Below are positions 23,484 through 36,546 of a stretch of DNA of 64,000 nucleotides, one piece after another. The DNA comes from Pohlia nutans. Lineage: Eukaryota; Streptophyta; Bryopsida; Bryales; Mniaceae. The notes below the pieces were generated by a model, which made no database searches, was not told where the DNA came from, and was given only the letters and a program-made list of their open reading frames with translations. The position numbers and the translations under genes are program-made. The stretch covers positions 2,978,501 to 3,042,500 of the forward strand of contig CM040086.1 of NCBI GenBank assembly GCA_022496805.1, in the 5' to 3' direction. Every line of letters starts with the position of its first letter. The stretch's first letter is position 1.

Positions 23484-25137
23484 TGCTGCTGCTTTAGGAA
23501 GCGTAGGTCATAATTATCATATGTCAATTCTTTATCAACGGCATAAGCTTGATGATGTTTAACAAAGTCTCTTCTCTTCAAGTGTTGAAACCCCCCTGTT
23601 GAAGCACCGACCTCGACTCTTGTGTATTGGGATTTGGGAACACCTGACGTTTGATGTTGAGACTTATGGAATTCCTTTTAAAAATTAAGATACTGTAGTT
23701 GTAAGACCAAGAGGCTATTCCGCATAAGTAAATCCCTATATATTCTATGGTATGTAGATAATATAATAATAAGTGAACGATATATACGTGGACTTAAGTC
23801 TTTTCTAAGGTTGAGGGGCAAGTTACACTCATGTGACATAATATATTTGTCCCATTTTACACTGAGGGCCCATTGTTGATTCGACTCAAAACTTTCAAAT
23901 TAGCAAAAAAAGCTAGCAAATGGGACAAAAGCCTTTAGAGTAGGGCATGACCTAAACTTCTCCTTATTCTTATTTTAAATTGAGGTTTACTTTAATCCAA
24001 TTCCAAAGCTTGGATGCAAATGTTTTAGTCAATTACAAAATTTGAGTACATAAATCTACACATGATATTTAAATGTATTAATTTTGTGACAGATAATTCG
24101 GGCCACATGTAGAATAGGGGACCTCCCTTGTGCAATTGTCCCTCCTAGGCAACGAGGTCTCAGTCAGAATAGTTGAAAGTTGTAGTGTTAATTATGGGTT
24201 TGATGAATATAGTTGAAAGTTGTAGTGTTAATTATGGGTTTGATGAATAGACTAGACTGGTGTAGGTGAAGGTAGGTGCTAAAAGCATCTCTATTCTAAA
24301 AGCACAGAGTAGAATGTATCAATGGTGAAACATAATGCTTTTAGAGATCTGTCATTTTCTACCACAACAAATCACAAGAGTTTGAAAATCATGAATCAAA
24401 ATCGGTTGAACACAACTTTCATTTTTATTTCAAAAAGAATTAGGCCTGAATCCCCTCAAAAAAAAAAAATCAGCCTTTACCTATCCATGATTGGATTGTG
24501 GTATTCAAAATCATTGGTGTATGTAAACTGTTCATAATATAACTTCTTTGCTTACTTACAGTCTCACAATATTTGCAAACATCTCATTGTGATGGCTGCA
24601 CAACAACTTCATGACTTTTGAACCTCACTTACAGAATGTCCAGGAAAAAAGGCTTGTATTCCATATGAGGTCGGAGAATAGTTTACATTCTGCAGATCAT
24701 TAGATATAATATGATCTGCAGTGGGAGTATGGATTTCGCCACACTCAAATGTGAAGATCATTGACTTGACGAGCTCTCACTAATTCAAATGGCAAACAAT
24801 ATTCCAACAGGGGTTCCCTTTTCAGAAGATTCTCTAAAATGTTATGACAGAAAATAATGCGTCATTTGATGGTATAGCTAAGTTGCGAATCTAAATATTC
24901 AAACTAGGAAATGTTTTGGAGCCAATAATCTCTTCCTCCAGGACTTCATACATGGCCATTTGGAAGCTCTTTGAGATTTGAGGCTTTCACTTCTCAAGTT
25001 CTGCGCCTCCCTCCTTCCACTCTAGTCCATCATGCTGGTTTTGAGAGAATTGAAGGTGGCCAAGCAGTAGCTGGGTTTAGGGTTTTAGAGCTAGCGGAGT
25101 AATGGACACGTAGAGATTGCATCGAAGATGATTGTGG
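23484..25137. other. Convergent 3' flanks of the EMB1703-like gene and the pectinesterase gene
   Basis: Holds the 3' UTRs of both genes, AT-rich spacer and one short tandem duplication. No additional gene is supported. Confidence 0.5.
24171..24250. repeat. Perfect 40-bp tandem duplication
   Basis: Two identical head-to-tail units beginning TAGTTGAAAGTTGTAG and ending TTGATGAATA. Perfect identity suggests a recent event. Confidence 0.95.
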
Positions 25138-27252
25138 TCATGTCTCCGAAGTAAGCCACAATGATCCATCGATAAAACTTGTGCTTGAGAAATTGGCAGC
25201 CTCAGCTTGGTTAAGATTTATCATCCAGCTTACTCGACCTGTTAAGTTTGCTCCTGGACCTGTGTTATTATATTCGGCATAGTACTCATGTCTGCAGACA
25301 TCCATTTTACAGTGGAACTTATAAGTAGCCTACAGCACACAACCACAGTTTCTAAGGTTCTGGAGGCAATGACTTATCACCGAGATGATAGGAGGAACGA
25401 CTTCAAAAAAAATTAAAATCCAAATTACCTGATTGTTGAGTCCAACAAGCGGCGTGAACTGCTGCATCAATTTTGAGGAAAAATACGACATAGTTAGTTT
25501 ACCCTCAAATACTAATGAGACTCAACCGACTATCAAAAGAAAAGTGACCTCTACAGACATTCTTGTTTCTTTTGGGTTCAATATCAAGTTCCTCCGAACG
25601 GAATTTAGTTCAAAACGTGTCGTCACTAGTAACAGAACTGTTGTTTTTCATTCCCCATTTTGTGGAAACAGTGAATAGTGACGGAATATTGTACCTAGAT
25701 TTTTGTCTTCCTGTGACCAAAATCACTCACCAGCATCGACGCAACCCATGTGCCTGGCGCGGTTTCATTCCTTTCTCATTTATAGTAAGTGAAAAACGAC
25801 ACATTTCCTACTAGTGCGTAATTTAGTAATTTAGTAGGGGTTTGAATTTGAGATTGTTTTTTCAGTGACAACTCAGAAGTTGTTACCTCACATTGGATGC
25901 GGTTGTAGGCCAGTCACTCCAACCCACCGGATTGATCACGTCGTCCATGTACGTCTCAATGAAAATAACACGCGAGTACAATCCATAAGCACGGCCCAGA
26001 ATACTCTCGCCAGTGCCAGTAATGGAGCCACCCACAAACGTAAAACCAGTGGTTTGGTTTTCTGATGTCCGACCCTGTGCTGTGATGCTCCCACCGCCGG
26101 AATCACCTGCGGTAGAATTTATTTCACAATACTGCAAAATAAAATCCACCATTTCAAATCCACTGGCTTAGTAATAAATAATATGATAATTTTGTAGATT
26201 TTGAATCGCAGGACCACGAGTCCGGTCCTGAGTCCGGTTGTCTGTCTGTGTGCAAGTTCACAACTATGACAGAGTTAAGGTAGAAGCACCAGAAACTGTT
26301 AGGTCACCTATAAAAGCTCCTGTTTCAACTTTGAGGGTTCCCAATCTAGTTATCACAAGCATTAATTATGAATACCAAGTTAGCAATCTGATTGGACTCA
26401 AAATGAAAGAGTACACCTACTAACATCAATTGTGGTCTATGCATATTAAGTTTGAAAATTTATAACAAAATCATACATTGTGAAAAAATTAATTAAAAAT
26501 TGAGCTTGGTTATTAAACCCAAAGTTTTATGTGCTGCAATTTTTTTATCATTGAAACTCAACGCTCCATGTAGATTGAAATGCTTAAACTCATGACAACT
26601 GTACCCCTTACCTTATTCCACGTTTTGCAAACAGAAAAATATGGTTTAGGTGGAATGATTCATGAATACCTAAGTATTACTAGAACAAAGTCCAATGCAA
26701 TGTAATAGTACCATGCTTGGACTGATTTTCCCCCCACTTTGCATTTTCAAAAGGCATGAAATTGTGAAGCATAGTGCCTTCATCATATCGGATGAAAAAC
26801 TATATCGATGAAAATGTGACCATCAATTTGGATGAATTCGTGACGCTGCTCATTTAATAATAATATAGATTGAGTCTGTACCTTGTATAGAGACTGTCCG
26901 TTTCCCCAGATTGTGTCAATATTCCCCTCAACGTAGCAGTCTCTGAAGTAGTGACGACCGGATTCATCACAGATAGTGTCCTGCGAGCTTACGAAACCGC
27001 AGCCATAGAAGGCTGCCATGTCTCCAGAAATCCGCAACGCAACTGCTTGCGCACCGATTTCCCCTCCTGAAGCATGTGGTGCCGAATTCTGCACAGTCAT
27101 CAGCTTGTTGATCAAACAAGCTTGGAACAGAATTATATAGATAGATAGATAGATAGAAACTCCGGTCCTCTTTCAAAGGTCGCCGTGAATAAAGTGTCCG
27201 TTCGTAATGTCAATGACACAGTGCCCACCGGACAAAGGGCCATTGGAACATA

Positions 27253-27287
<35 letters not shown>

Positions 27288-29382
27288 TATATATATATTT
27301 ATATATTTATATATTTATATATTTATATTTTGCAACAAGGAATAAACGAAGAAGAGAAAGCTCGAGAATAATTAGGCACTTCAGGAAAAAGATTTTCCTG
27401 AATTGTACATACCTAATCCTGTGCCTACATATAAGTTCACAAAAAATTTCATTAATTTCGTCAATTCCAAGATATACTCAAACTAGTGGGGAGTTGTTCA
27501 AAGAGTACCCGGAATGTGACGTTCCGTGCGGTGAAATTGGCAGCAAAGACAGTGAACGTGGCGCTCTTTATGGTAGAGCCAGTACTATTGGCAGTATCAT
27601 TGTATGTGATTATAGTGGAATCCCTTCCAACTCCCTGGAGTGTAATATAAGGCTTGGTAGATGGGATCGACACTTTCTCCCTGTAAATTCAAAATTAATA
27701 TAATTAAACACATCAGTCAGCAACGATACATGCAACTCAAAGTATCTACAAAGGGTCCATTCTCCGAAATACGTACCACCTAAGTTGTCAACAGTGTTTT
27801 TTAAGGGTTTTTCAAGGCAATTTCAATGTGATGTTTGATTTAAATTGTAATTAGAGAGGAAAGTGATATGTCAATGTTTCTAACATGTAAATAAAACACA
27901 TAGTACAAGCTGAAAGCAATATTGTAAACAATTAGCTATCAAAAGCACTAGAATACCTCTGTCAGCAGTGGTTTTAATGACTCACCAAGGACTTTTCTAA
28001 TTGATAAATAACACTTTTTTGGTATAAATTTTGTGATAATTGAATGAGAATGATGATCATGTGAATGAAAATTGAAAAAAATACACTACAAAATTATTCT
28101 TTGAATGAAAATCATGACTTTCTTGGCTCTAGCTACTCTCCAGAGGACTCTCCAAAGCAACCAAAAGCAGGCAGGTTTGGTATGTGTTTCGGAGAATGGA
28201 CCCCAAAATGTAAATCGTTTAATAGCTAACTTGAATCGAGGGGCAGGGTTCGAGGTACTCACGTATAAGTGCCGGAGAGAATCACAATGGTAACCAGATT
28301 CGTGTTGTCTTCTGCCAAGCGAGAAGATGCATCAGTTTCATGCACATCACTACGAAGGGGAAAATCTGTCATTTAAACAATTAGTGTAATACGTTCGAGT
28401 GATTCATCAATGAATTCTTACCTGGGACTGCATCGATAGCATCCTGCACAGAGGTGTAGATTGTTTCAGGGCCTAATGAAAAAGAGTTAGACATCACTAT
28501 GAGTGTGGTACTGTTGGTGGTGGTTACTGGTGCTGCAGCAGCTGCACTGGATGAAGAAGGCGGCGACGCGGCTGGAGCAGCTGGGAAATAACTAAAACTA
28601 GGCGGAGTTGCTGGAGTTGTTGGAACGCTGCTTGGAGGTGGAGCGGTTACAGTGAAACTGCCGGGCGATGGAGAAGTGGCTGTCGAAGAATTAGAGAAAA
28701 TTTGAAATCAGTACCACACAAAGCAAGGTTCACTCAACCCTGATTGCCTAGAGGGGACAAATGGGCTTCTTAATGGAATAATAGGGTGATGGCTTGATAT
28801 GTTACCTCCCCCAAAACTAGTGTGATTTTTGAAAAATATCTTTAACTACATTGGAAAATTTTAAAGATTAGAGAGTGCTATAGGCATCATGACTTCATCT
28901 GTACACATGATGTTAAAGACGGAATTTCTAGCACACATAAAATGAGTTAAGACATATGAAGTCATACTATGTGAGACGCGTAAAAGTGGTACCCATATCA
29001 GACCATTCCCCAATATATGTTAATTACTTAAAATTTGAAACTTGTGTACTCAAACATGTACACAACATGAAAAATTCTCACGATATAGAAGGCATGTGTA
29101 GTTACAGAGTGTAGAAAGATGGAATTACAGAGTGTATGAACCTTGAGTGTAACCATTTGAGCTATAGTCTGTAGACGAGGGTGGAGTGGCTTGGAAATTG
29201 GTTGGGAATCCAGGCGAAGGCGGGGTGGCAGTGGAAGAATACTCTGACGATGGCGGCGTTGCTTGCGTTGTAGAAAACCACCACTGACCGTGGCATAGAT
29301 ACAGCGTGTTGCTCAGCATCAACACCAGTGCAGCACGGATGACATATCTGGGAATTGAAATGAAAACCCCATTCCCTGCCAT
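25138..29382 (-). CDS. PME: Secreted pectin methylesterase with Pro/Ser-rich N-terminal linker
   Basis: Seven exons on the minus strand join in frame: 29382-29142, 28679-28422, 28365-28263, 27680-27509, 27088-26882, 26131-25887, 25291-25138, giving 459 residues. Residues about 10-32 form a signal peptide ([19 protein letters not shown]). About 110 Pro/Ser/Thr/Ala-rich residues with ATPPSS repeats follow, in place of an inhibitor-like PRO domain. The catalytic domain has GTYTEKV, AQAVALR (Q272), SSQDT (Q294, D295), NIDTIWGN (D316) and LGRAYG (R374), ending [12 protein letters not shown] and FIDG. The two Asp, two Gln and the Arg of the active site are kept. The usual DFIFG reads DTIWG and LGRPW reads LGRAY. 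The enzyme would de-esterify cell-wall homogalacturonan. An hAT MITE lies 56 bp upstream of the start codon. Confidence 0.9.
27130..27155. repeat. GATA microsatellite in a pectinesterase intron
   Basis: TATAGATAGATAGATAGATA in the intron between the exons at 27509-27680 and 26882-27088. Confidence 0.9.
27253..27330. repeat. (TA)n / TATATTTA microsatellite in the same intron
   Basis: Alternating TA run passing into TATATTTATA units. Confidence 0.9.
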
Positions 29383-29437
29383 TGAAGCGATCGAACAGAT
29401 AAAGTTCCCTGCAAGTTGTCAGGTATAATTTCTATCT

Positions 29438-29708
29438 CTCAGGGAGGTCACTTCCAAATATTATATAACAACGTGCGAACAAAGATAGGGTCCAAATAAA
29501 TCTTTGAAGGTAATAAAATTTTATAAATGATTTACATTAATATAGGATGCTCAAAATTGATTACAAGCAGGATTACAAAAATAAAGATGACAATATTCCA
29601 ATTATATTACTAATTACAATAAGAATTTTTTTTTAAATTTTAGAGTGCTTTTAAATACCCTTTGTTCACACGTGATACTCAAAAGATACAAAGAGTGACC
29701 TCCCCGAG
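29438..29708. mobile_element. hAT-type MITE, family A copy 1, in the pectinesterase 5' region
   Basis: The left end CTCAGGGAGGTCACTT and the complement of the right end CTCGGGGAGGTCACT form the TIR. A perfect 8-bp target duplication TTCTATCT flanks it (29430-29437, 29709-29716). The same family is found at 45756 and 59208. It sits just upstream of the pectinesterase ATG, inside the promoter, the 5' UTR or a leader intron. Confidence 0.92.
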
Positions 29709-29716
29709 TTCTATCT

Positions 29717-30957
29717 ACCACTTGCATCATCTGGAAAAAGAAGCAAAATACGAATGCTGCTATGAGGAGCCTGAAATACTAGCTCTACTATCAAACAGAA
29801 CTCAGGAAGTAGAAGACTGAATTATATACATATATTGATCTCTAAAGGTTCGAGAACCGCTCAAGAGATGGAATGCACATTCAATGAGCGTGGTTGAATG
29901 AGACCCAAAGCCTACCTTAATCACTGGGAGCTCCAACTTATAGTCCATAATCATGGAGCTGCGGATAGCAACAAGAACTCCCGCATTAACAGCGTGTGAG
30001 ATTAGTGTGATTAGAAGAGCTTGTTTCGAATTTGCTGTCATGATGAAAGAACTTGCCAAGTTCACACATTAATAATGCCTCTAAATTGCTCCAGAAACTC
30101 TCAATTAGTGTATCTACACACACTGTTCCAAGAAGAAATCTGTTCCAAGCACAAACCTGCTAGATTCTACGAATAAATTTAGAAGGTGCCATTCATGATC
30201 TACAGTGACTGAGTCAATAGGTGAGTTAACCTCAAACATCGAGAAAGAGTGAATCACATTTGGCAATTTTCACTAATTGCATGACATTGTCCAGCACGCA
30301 CTATGTCAACCGAGATTACAAGCATCATTAATTGTAAGATCATCGCACTTCTGACACTTGGGTGAGACTTTTACTTGAACGCCTGTGCTTCTTAGCAGTT
30401 GCCAGTACCGGTAGTATACTTTAAGAGGACCACGCTTCGAAACTTTCTATCGCAGTTGCATAACAGAATTCATTTCACAACCAACGAACATGTGACACAA
30501 CCCTAATCTTCGCCAGACAGTGCAAAAGTCTGCAAATCACTGCAAGATACATCAAAATTATTGGTCAATGATATACTGTAACAGTAAAAACATACGAAGA
30601 GTCAGGACATCATCAGAACTCGATCTACAATCATAAGAACTCGGTCAACCATACCTTTACAAACACACAAAAAGTACGTGAACCGTACAGTACGTAGACA
30701 CTTCAGAAACGTATTAAACATTATGGGATCTTTCATAGCAACTACTGTGTAAAGCTTTAATAGAAATCTCCACGACAAATGCCTTCACCATGACAGAGTA
30801 TTTGAAATCAATGATAATTATCCAATTTTTCTTAGCAGAGTTAGAATCGTTTCCACCGCTCGAAATGTAATCACTAGACCTAACATCACTTCTCTCTGTG
30901 TATTCGCATTGCGGCTTCAATACGGGTAAGACATTCACACATCCTACAATGGTCATG
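29717..30957. other. Upstream region of the pectinesterase gene
   Basis: Moderate GC and no paired transposon ends. Short frames (for example 29802-30065 minus) have no recognisable domain. It probably holds the distal promoter. Confidence 0.35.
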
Positions 30958-31114
30958 ATATTCGTTAAAATGGCGTGTCTCAGAGGGGATTATAATTGTG
31001 ACGTTCAAGTGCCCAGAACTCCAAAAACTAAGACTGGAACTCGTAGATCTGAGATTTCAGTCGAATAATTGAAACAGCACCAACTTCAGTGGAATCCGCC
31101 ATTTTAACGAATAT
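30958..31114. repeat. Short element with 18-bp inverted ends
   Basis: ATATTCGTTAAAATGGCG at 30958-30975 is perfectly mirrored at 31097-31114. At 157 bp it is the size of a MITE. The target duplication is not clear. Confidence 0.6.
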
Positions 31115-31138
31115 GAGGTTTACAAAACAATTGCGTAC

Positions 31139-31342
31139 TAACCCTTTGATTCTGGGTGAGATGTATCCCCTGCGACAAAGTTATGAATCTGGTTATCAGC
31201 TTCCATCCAGCTAAGCCCTGGCGCCTCCTGCATCTGATTCGAGGCCACCATGTCTGATATATTCGTGAACTTCCTTGCCCCAATTCAAAGCTGATGGACT
31301 GGGACATGCCTTCAGGATATTTAAATAAGTAATCTCACTTGG
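31139..31342 (-). pseudogene. Pentatricopeptide repeat (PPR) gene remnant
   Basis: One minus-strand frame reads SEITYLNILKACPSPSAL then NWGKEVHEYIRHGGLESD before a stop at 31211-31213. These are typical of plant PLS-class PPR repeats. A second, overlapping frame then reads EAPGLSWMEADNQIHNFVAG DTSHPESK, the usual link between the E motif and the DYW domain. The two motifs normally lie far apart, so an internal deletion plus frameshift has fused them. A stop codon also precedes the first block. Intact relatives act in organelle RNA editing or processing. No other PPR repeats are seen in the neighbourhood. Confidence 0.75.
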
Positions 31343-33299
31343 CTACGCACCTTCTAGCTGCATGTTATTGAAAACTTCCATTGTATGATTGTGCTGAGCA
31401 TAACCTCAATTTATGACGTTCCAACTAATATCATGAATCTCCTTCTTCAAAAATTCATCAGACACTTAACGTGCATATCACAACTGATATAAGTTGCTCG
31501 CTACATACATATTTTGATCCGTTTCACTCGTGATGATGCACGCGAAGTCTTTATGCTTCAAGCACCACTTCAAAACTTCTACATACATGTTAAGGTCCAT
31601 AGCAGTGCTCGTTGGAGCCGATCCTTCACTTGTGTTACGACCAGCAGTGCGCGCTTTGTTAGTATGTGCACACTGTCACTCCCACAATTTTCCTTAATAT
31701 CTCTCTTGCGCTAGAAGGCACAGTGTAAGTTTCCTTATGCTCTTCGAGCCTTGCTTTCACCCATGCTGGAGTTGACTAACTATGTGCTTCTTTTTCACTT
31801 TATGCTTTAAGTAAGGTAATCTAAGGCTCCCTTGTAGGCACCATCACATCTGGAAACCAGACAGACATTTAATCTGCATCCAATAGTCAACAATCAAGAG
31901 AATTATGTTCCTAAACAACTACAAAGAGTTAGGGTTTCAGGTTGCCGGTATATATACATATATAACTAATGTTCATTCTAAGCACATGATCTCATGTATT
32001 TGTCCTTCTTGTGAGGATAGAAACAATAACGTCACATTAGATTGTCAATTGCATCCTACCAGAGTATAGTCAGTGAATTAGCGCCTTCAGATATAAGAGC
32101 TTCATAGCAAAACAAGCAGATTGCTCGAAAGAAGGATCACGAGCAAACAAGCGACCGCTATTATTGCAAAGAAACCAATTGCACCGTGATCAAGAGGGTA
32201 AATTTTAAGCGACTCACGTACGTACTCGGGAACAGTAATTCTCGCCGGCGGAATACATCCATTTTGCTCGATCGCCATACCTGCTGCTGCGGCTTCGCAA
32301 GGCCAAAGAGATGGAGATGTGGCCCAATCACGAACCGCAAAACAGCGATCACAGAGTGAGTGCATTCACTCTGTATCCTTGGGAGCCTCACCCTTTGCGG
32401 AACATGACATACGCTTACTGGTATTTCAAAAATGTATGTATGTATGGGTCCTGTGAGTTCCACCGTACACATTTTCTAGAACCGTCTGAGCTTCTTTTTT
32501 TAAGTTTTTCAGTTGGAATATGGAAGGATGCTTTGGAGTTGTTGAAATTTAGGCCGACTTCATGTTTGGTGTTCGACCTGCTTGGAAGCCAACCCAATTC
32601 AATAATTAACAAGAATAAAAGGACATGTGGGTTGATAATTGGGCCTTCAAGTGCGTCCCCAATTCTACATTCTTACTAGCCATTCCAGAGTCCTTCAACA
32701 ACTGCTCGACAAATTGGGAAAGGAACTCGCTGTTTGATCTCGTCGTCGCCCATGTTGAAGATATGGGGCTCCACCCACGGACTAGCAGTGAACATCAAGG
32801 TCTTCATCTGATTCTCCAACTTTAATTCAAGCTCATCCTGCGCGCATGCCTCGTGAGTACATTCAGTTCTGGGATCTTGCGTGTCTACATCATATCCGGG
32901 AAATCGATCCACACGTACACAGGCTGTAGATCGAAACTGTCGGCATGTATGCACTGGGGAAACCCCTTGAATGAATGTCGAAGCACTGAACCTCGATGTC
33001 ATCATCCACGAACTACCTGGGTGTCTAAACACGACAACGAAGTAAGGTAGAGACACCCATTCCCGAGCATGTACGCAAAACCAACCACTCTAGATTCTTG
33101 CCTAATTTCTAGGTTTTGAAAGGGAAAATGTACTTCATTTGTACATTAGAGCCTATGATCGGTTTTTGATGAACCTACAACTTCCACTTTGAAAATTTGT
33201 ACTTATTCAAATAATTATCAAAAAAATTAAAATAAATATGAAAACTTCTCAATTTCTTGTTGCTAAAAGAGGAAAATACTCAAAATATCGATGTATGTC
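31343..33299. other. Region with several unassigned frames
   Basis: Higher GC than average. A minus-strand frame at 32676-33056 (126 codons) and a minus-strand frame whose inner Met at 32278 starts a 57-residue product with a hydrophobic tail (IGFFAIIAVACLLVILLSSN) are the most gene-like. Neither has a known domain. A GTGAGT donor-like site interrupts the second (YVRESL region). I cannot decide between small genes, decayed exons and chance. Confidence 0.25.
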
Positions 33300-33849
33300 T
33301 TAACCCTTTAACGTCCGAGTTCAACACTGTTTTCAAAAATTCTTTATACAATGTTTGATGAAAGTCGAAAATGGAGTTGATATACAAAGAAAAGTTGTAA
33401 ATGTCAATGTGAAGATCACATCTGTACGGTTGGATTTATCATATATTTCTTAAATATATTTGTTTATTGATTTTGCAAGGTTTTCTCTTGAAAATCAATT
33501 AAAAATCATGAATTAACGGAATTTTTTTTTTTAAAATTGTGATGAAATTGGAATAACATGCACTACGAGATGGTATGGTTTCTATTATTTGATTCTACTT
33601 ATTTTGAAAAATCATCTTTAAGGTCTCACTTTTTGAACTAAGAATGAAACTTGACATGAACCACTTGTGTTGTTTTTCCAAAAATCATAATAACCTATTT
33701 TGAAAATCAAAACCGTACAAAAGATAGTCAACTTGCACAAGAGTCATGAGAAATTTTGGTGGATGAAAACTGTCGAGTTTGGATAGAATTCGAACAGTCA
33801 AAATCTGTTCAGCATCCAAATATTGGACGTCGGCACCTGAAAGGGTTAA
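33300..33849. mobile_element. TTAA-flanked (piggyBac-like) MITE, inverted copy of 5673-6219
   Basis: TTAA + CCCTTTAACGTCCGA at the left and GGCACCTGAAAGGG + TTAA at the right. Most of its length closely matches the 5673-6219 copy read in reverse, including TCTGTACGGTTGGAT. That fixes both boundaries. Confidence 0.75.
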
Positions 33850-36259
33850 GTGGTCAAAAACGGGTGTCTCTACTTTAGGTGTCTCCGCCATGGAAACGTT
33901 TCGGGTGCACATGTCGAAGTAGCCTTTCTCGAGCTCGGGGACGAAGACGAAGACGAGGTGGCTGCTTGTCCTGGCCTTTGACTTCTATCTCTCAGAAACT
34001 CCATGCCACCAGCCGGCTAAGATTTAAGGTGGAGGTACCTATGACCGCCCATATAAGCTAAGTCTATGTTTAGAATTTTTAGAAAATTGAATCGGTAATA
34101 GTTTTGGCTAATAGGTAGATGACATTCATGAATAAAAGTGAGTATAAGGAAAAATGTAATATTTTAAACTTTAGAAAAAATTTAAAAAATAGAAGAAACT
34201 ACAATGTAATTTATATGAATTTTTTAAGTGAAAATTTAATTGTACTTCATTTGTGCCATACAGTTGTTGCACAGAAAGTGCAACAATTGCATTCTAAACA
34301 CCCCAATTTTGCTCACTTGTAAAAGCCTTTTAATTGGATGGCAAGTAATTGGTTCAAATTCCTTGTAGATTACAAATGATCGAATTTAAGTTCTTTGAAT
34401 GATGGTTGTTGAGGGTACCTACATTGTCAAGGCTCTTTAATGATTATTTTTTTGGGAGTAACAAAAAGTCAACTACATTGTTTATCATGTTTAGTCTGAG
34501 ATGCACTTTAATTGTTTTAAAGTGACTTTGATTTTTATGTGGGATGAATATTTTTACCAAATATATTTACAGATGTTTTCCTATACTGTATGAGTACTAC
34601 CAAAATCTTCAATCTTGGTAAAAGTATTTGCCTTGTGTAAAAAGTTACAGCCTTCATTAAATAGTTAGTATGGCTCAAATTAATCACCGAAACTCATTTT
34701 TTGGTGTTGGGCATTGATTAATTAGTGTTGGGATATGTCATATGATGGTTGGCGTTGCTTTGGAAGTTGTTATTGTTGCTTTGGAAGTTACACTTCTGTA
34801 TGGGAGTTTTTAATTTTTATATATGGTATACAAATAGATTCTAAAAATTAGTAAATGAGCCAAATTCTCATTATGTAACTCAGTCTTCATTGAAAACATC
34901 AAAGACATATCACATTAAACAAGATTTCTACTAGTGCACTAATATGTTGTTCTATATACAAATTGAGTTGTCATGGTTGGAATAATTGCACTTGATTCCA
35001 ATGACAAATTTGATAGTTATTGAAGAAGATTTTCAATTTTCCTCATTTGACCACCCACGTTGGTGTTAAAGAGTCATTTAAACCAATCACCTCATAAAGA
35101 CCAACATATCGCCAACATTGCATGATAATATCATATGACACATCGATCTCCCATACTTTCTCAATGATTTTTCCAACATCATAAAACATCAACCTCTAAT
35201 ATCGGTTATAGTGTATTGAACATCAAATTATCAATACTTTGCAATATAAGATCAATAATTCCCGAATCCAGAGGCTAATAGTCATAAAGTAGTGAATATT
35301 GATGAACAAATTCAAATTACTACTAGATTGGAGTTTTTACCACTTAATTGCACCAGTTACTAAATTAATTTGGTAGTAATCAATTTCATGTAATTATGCT
35401 TTGCTCAAAAAATTACCAAAAATTAGCATTTGCAGGCATTGTAGTAAAAAATAAATAATATTTTTAATTGTTCAAATTAATCATTTCAAATTACACATAA
35501 TTATCTAAATGTACTTCATATCAAAAATTGGTACAAAAATGATGTCATTGTATATTTTAAACAAATGTTTTGGATTTCTTTAAGCATTTGGAACATATTT
35601 TGATTTTTGTACAAAAAGTCTCTTTTAAAATCTTTAAACTTGTTCAATTTTTATGTGAATTTTTTTGGTGTATTGCATGAGTGTAGGAAATCAAACTACA
35701 TCCGGTCGATTCGTTTTTTATTCTGTTGTAAAGAGGGATTTATTCACTATCAATTGACGTTAGTGCTACATTGCCTAATAACTTCCAAAAAATCACAATT
35801 AACCAATCTACGTTCTATAAATTCACACCAATCACACCATAAATCAATCCCACGGTAAAAATCTTACTTTGTACTAATTATCCTACTAAATAATCATCAA
35901 TAATCAAAATCTAATTACAAAATACCTAAATTAAATATTGGAAATGAAGATAAAGCACAAAACACCGCTGTAATGCTTTACCATGGTTTTTGAGCGGTTT
36001 GAACAGTTCACATGAGGCTCAATGTTTTTCACACCCTTACCATGGAATATTCATATCTTGTTCATCATGACTTTAATATAAGAAATCATGTTAGTTTCAT
36101 GGTTTGTCAATTAGCTTAAAAATTGTGTAGACCTCTAAATTCATTCTTAGCCATTAGCTTGAAATAGAAATCATATTATTGTACAAATAGCTTATACTAA
36201 TGACAATTTGGTGATTGAATATAAACAAAAGTCTACTAGGAAATTAATAATCTTCAAAT
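33850..36259. other. Intergenic, mostly unrecognised
   Basis: Very AT-rich with stops in every frame. A GC-richer patch at 33880-34060 has a short frame without a domain. No paired element ends were found. Confidence 0.4.
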
Positions 36260-36267
36260 GTTGGAAA

Positions 36268-36538
36268 CTCGGGGGGTGCACTATACTAAACATGTACGAG
36301 TATACGTGAATGCACAGAAGGGGTATTAATTTGAACACTACCGTATTACGTCTACATACAATAAACACATTTAGAACTGAAAATATTCATGTATACTTAC
36401 ATTAAACGTATATTTAAAACGGAATACATCTGTATACAAAGGTATTTTAGACATATAGCCTCTCGTATACATGGGGTTTTTAGAAGGGGTCATGAACGCA
36501 CGTGATTCTCAAACATAATGTAGAGTGCACCCCCCGAG
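36268..36538. mobile_element. hAT-type MITE, family B copy 1 (271 bp)
   Basis: TIR CTCGGGGGGTGCAC at the left and GTGCACCCCCCGAG at the right. Perfect 8-bp target duplication GTTGGAAA (36260-36267, 36539-36546). Copy 2 at 39027-39297 has the same length in the opposite orientation. Confidence 0.95.
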
Positions 36539-36546
36539 GTTGGAAA

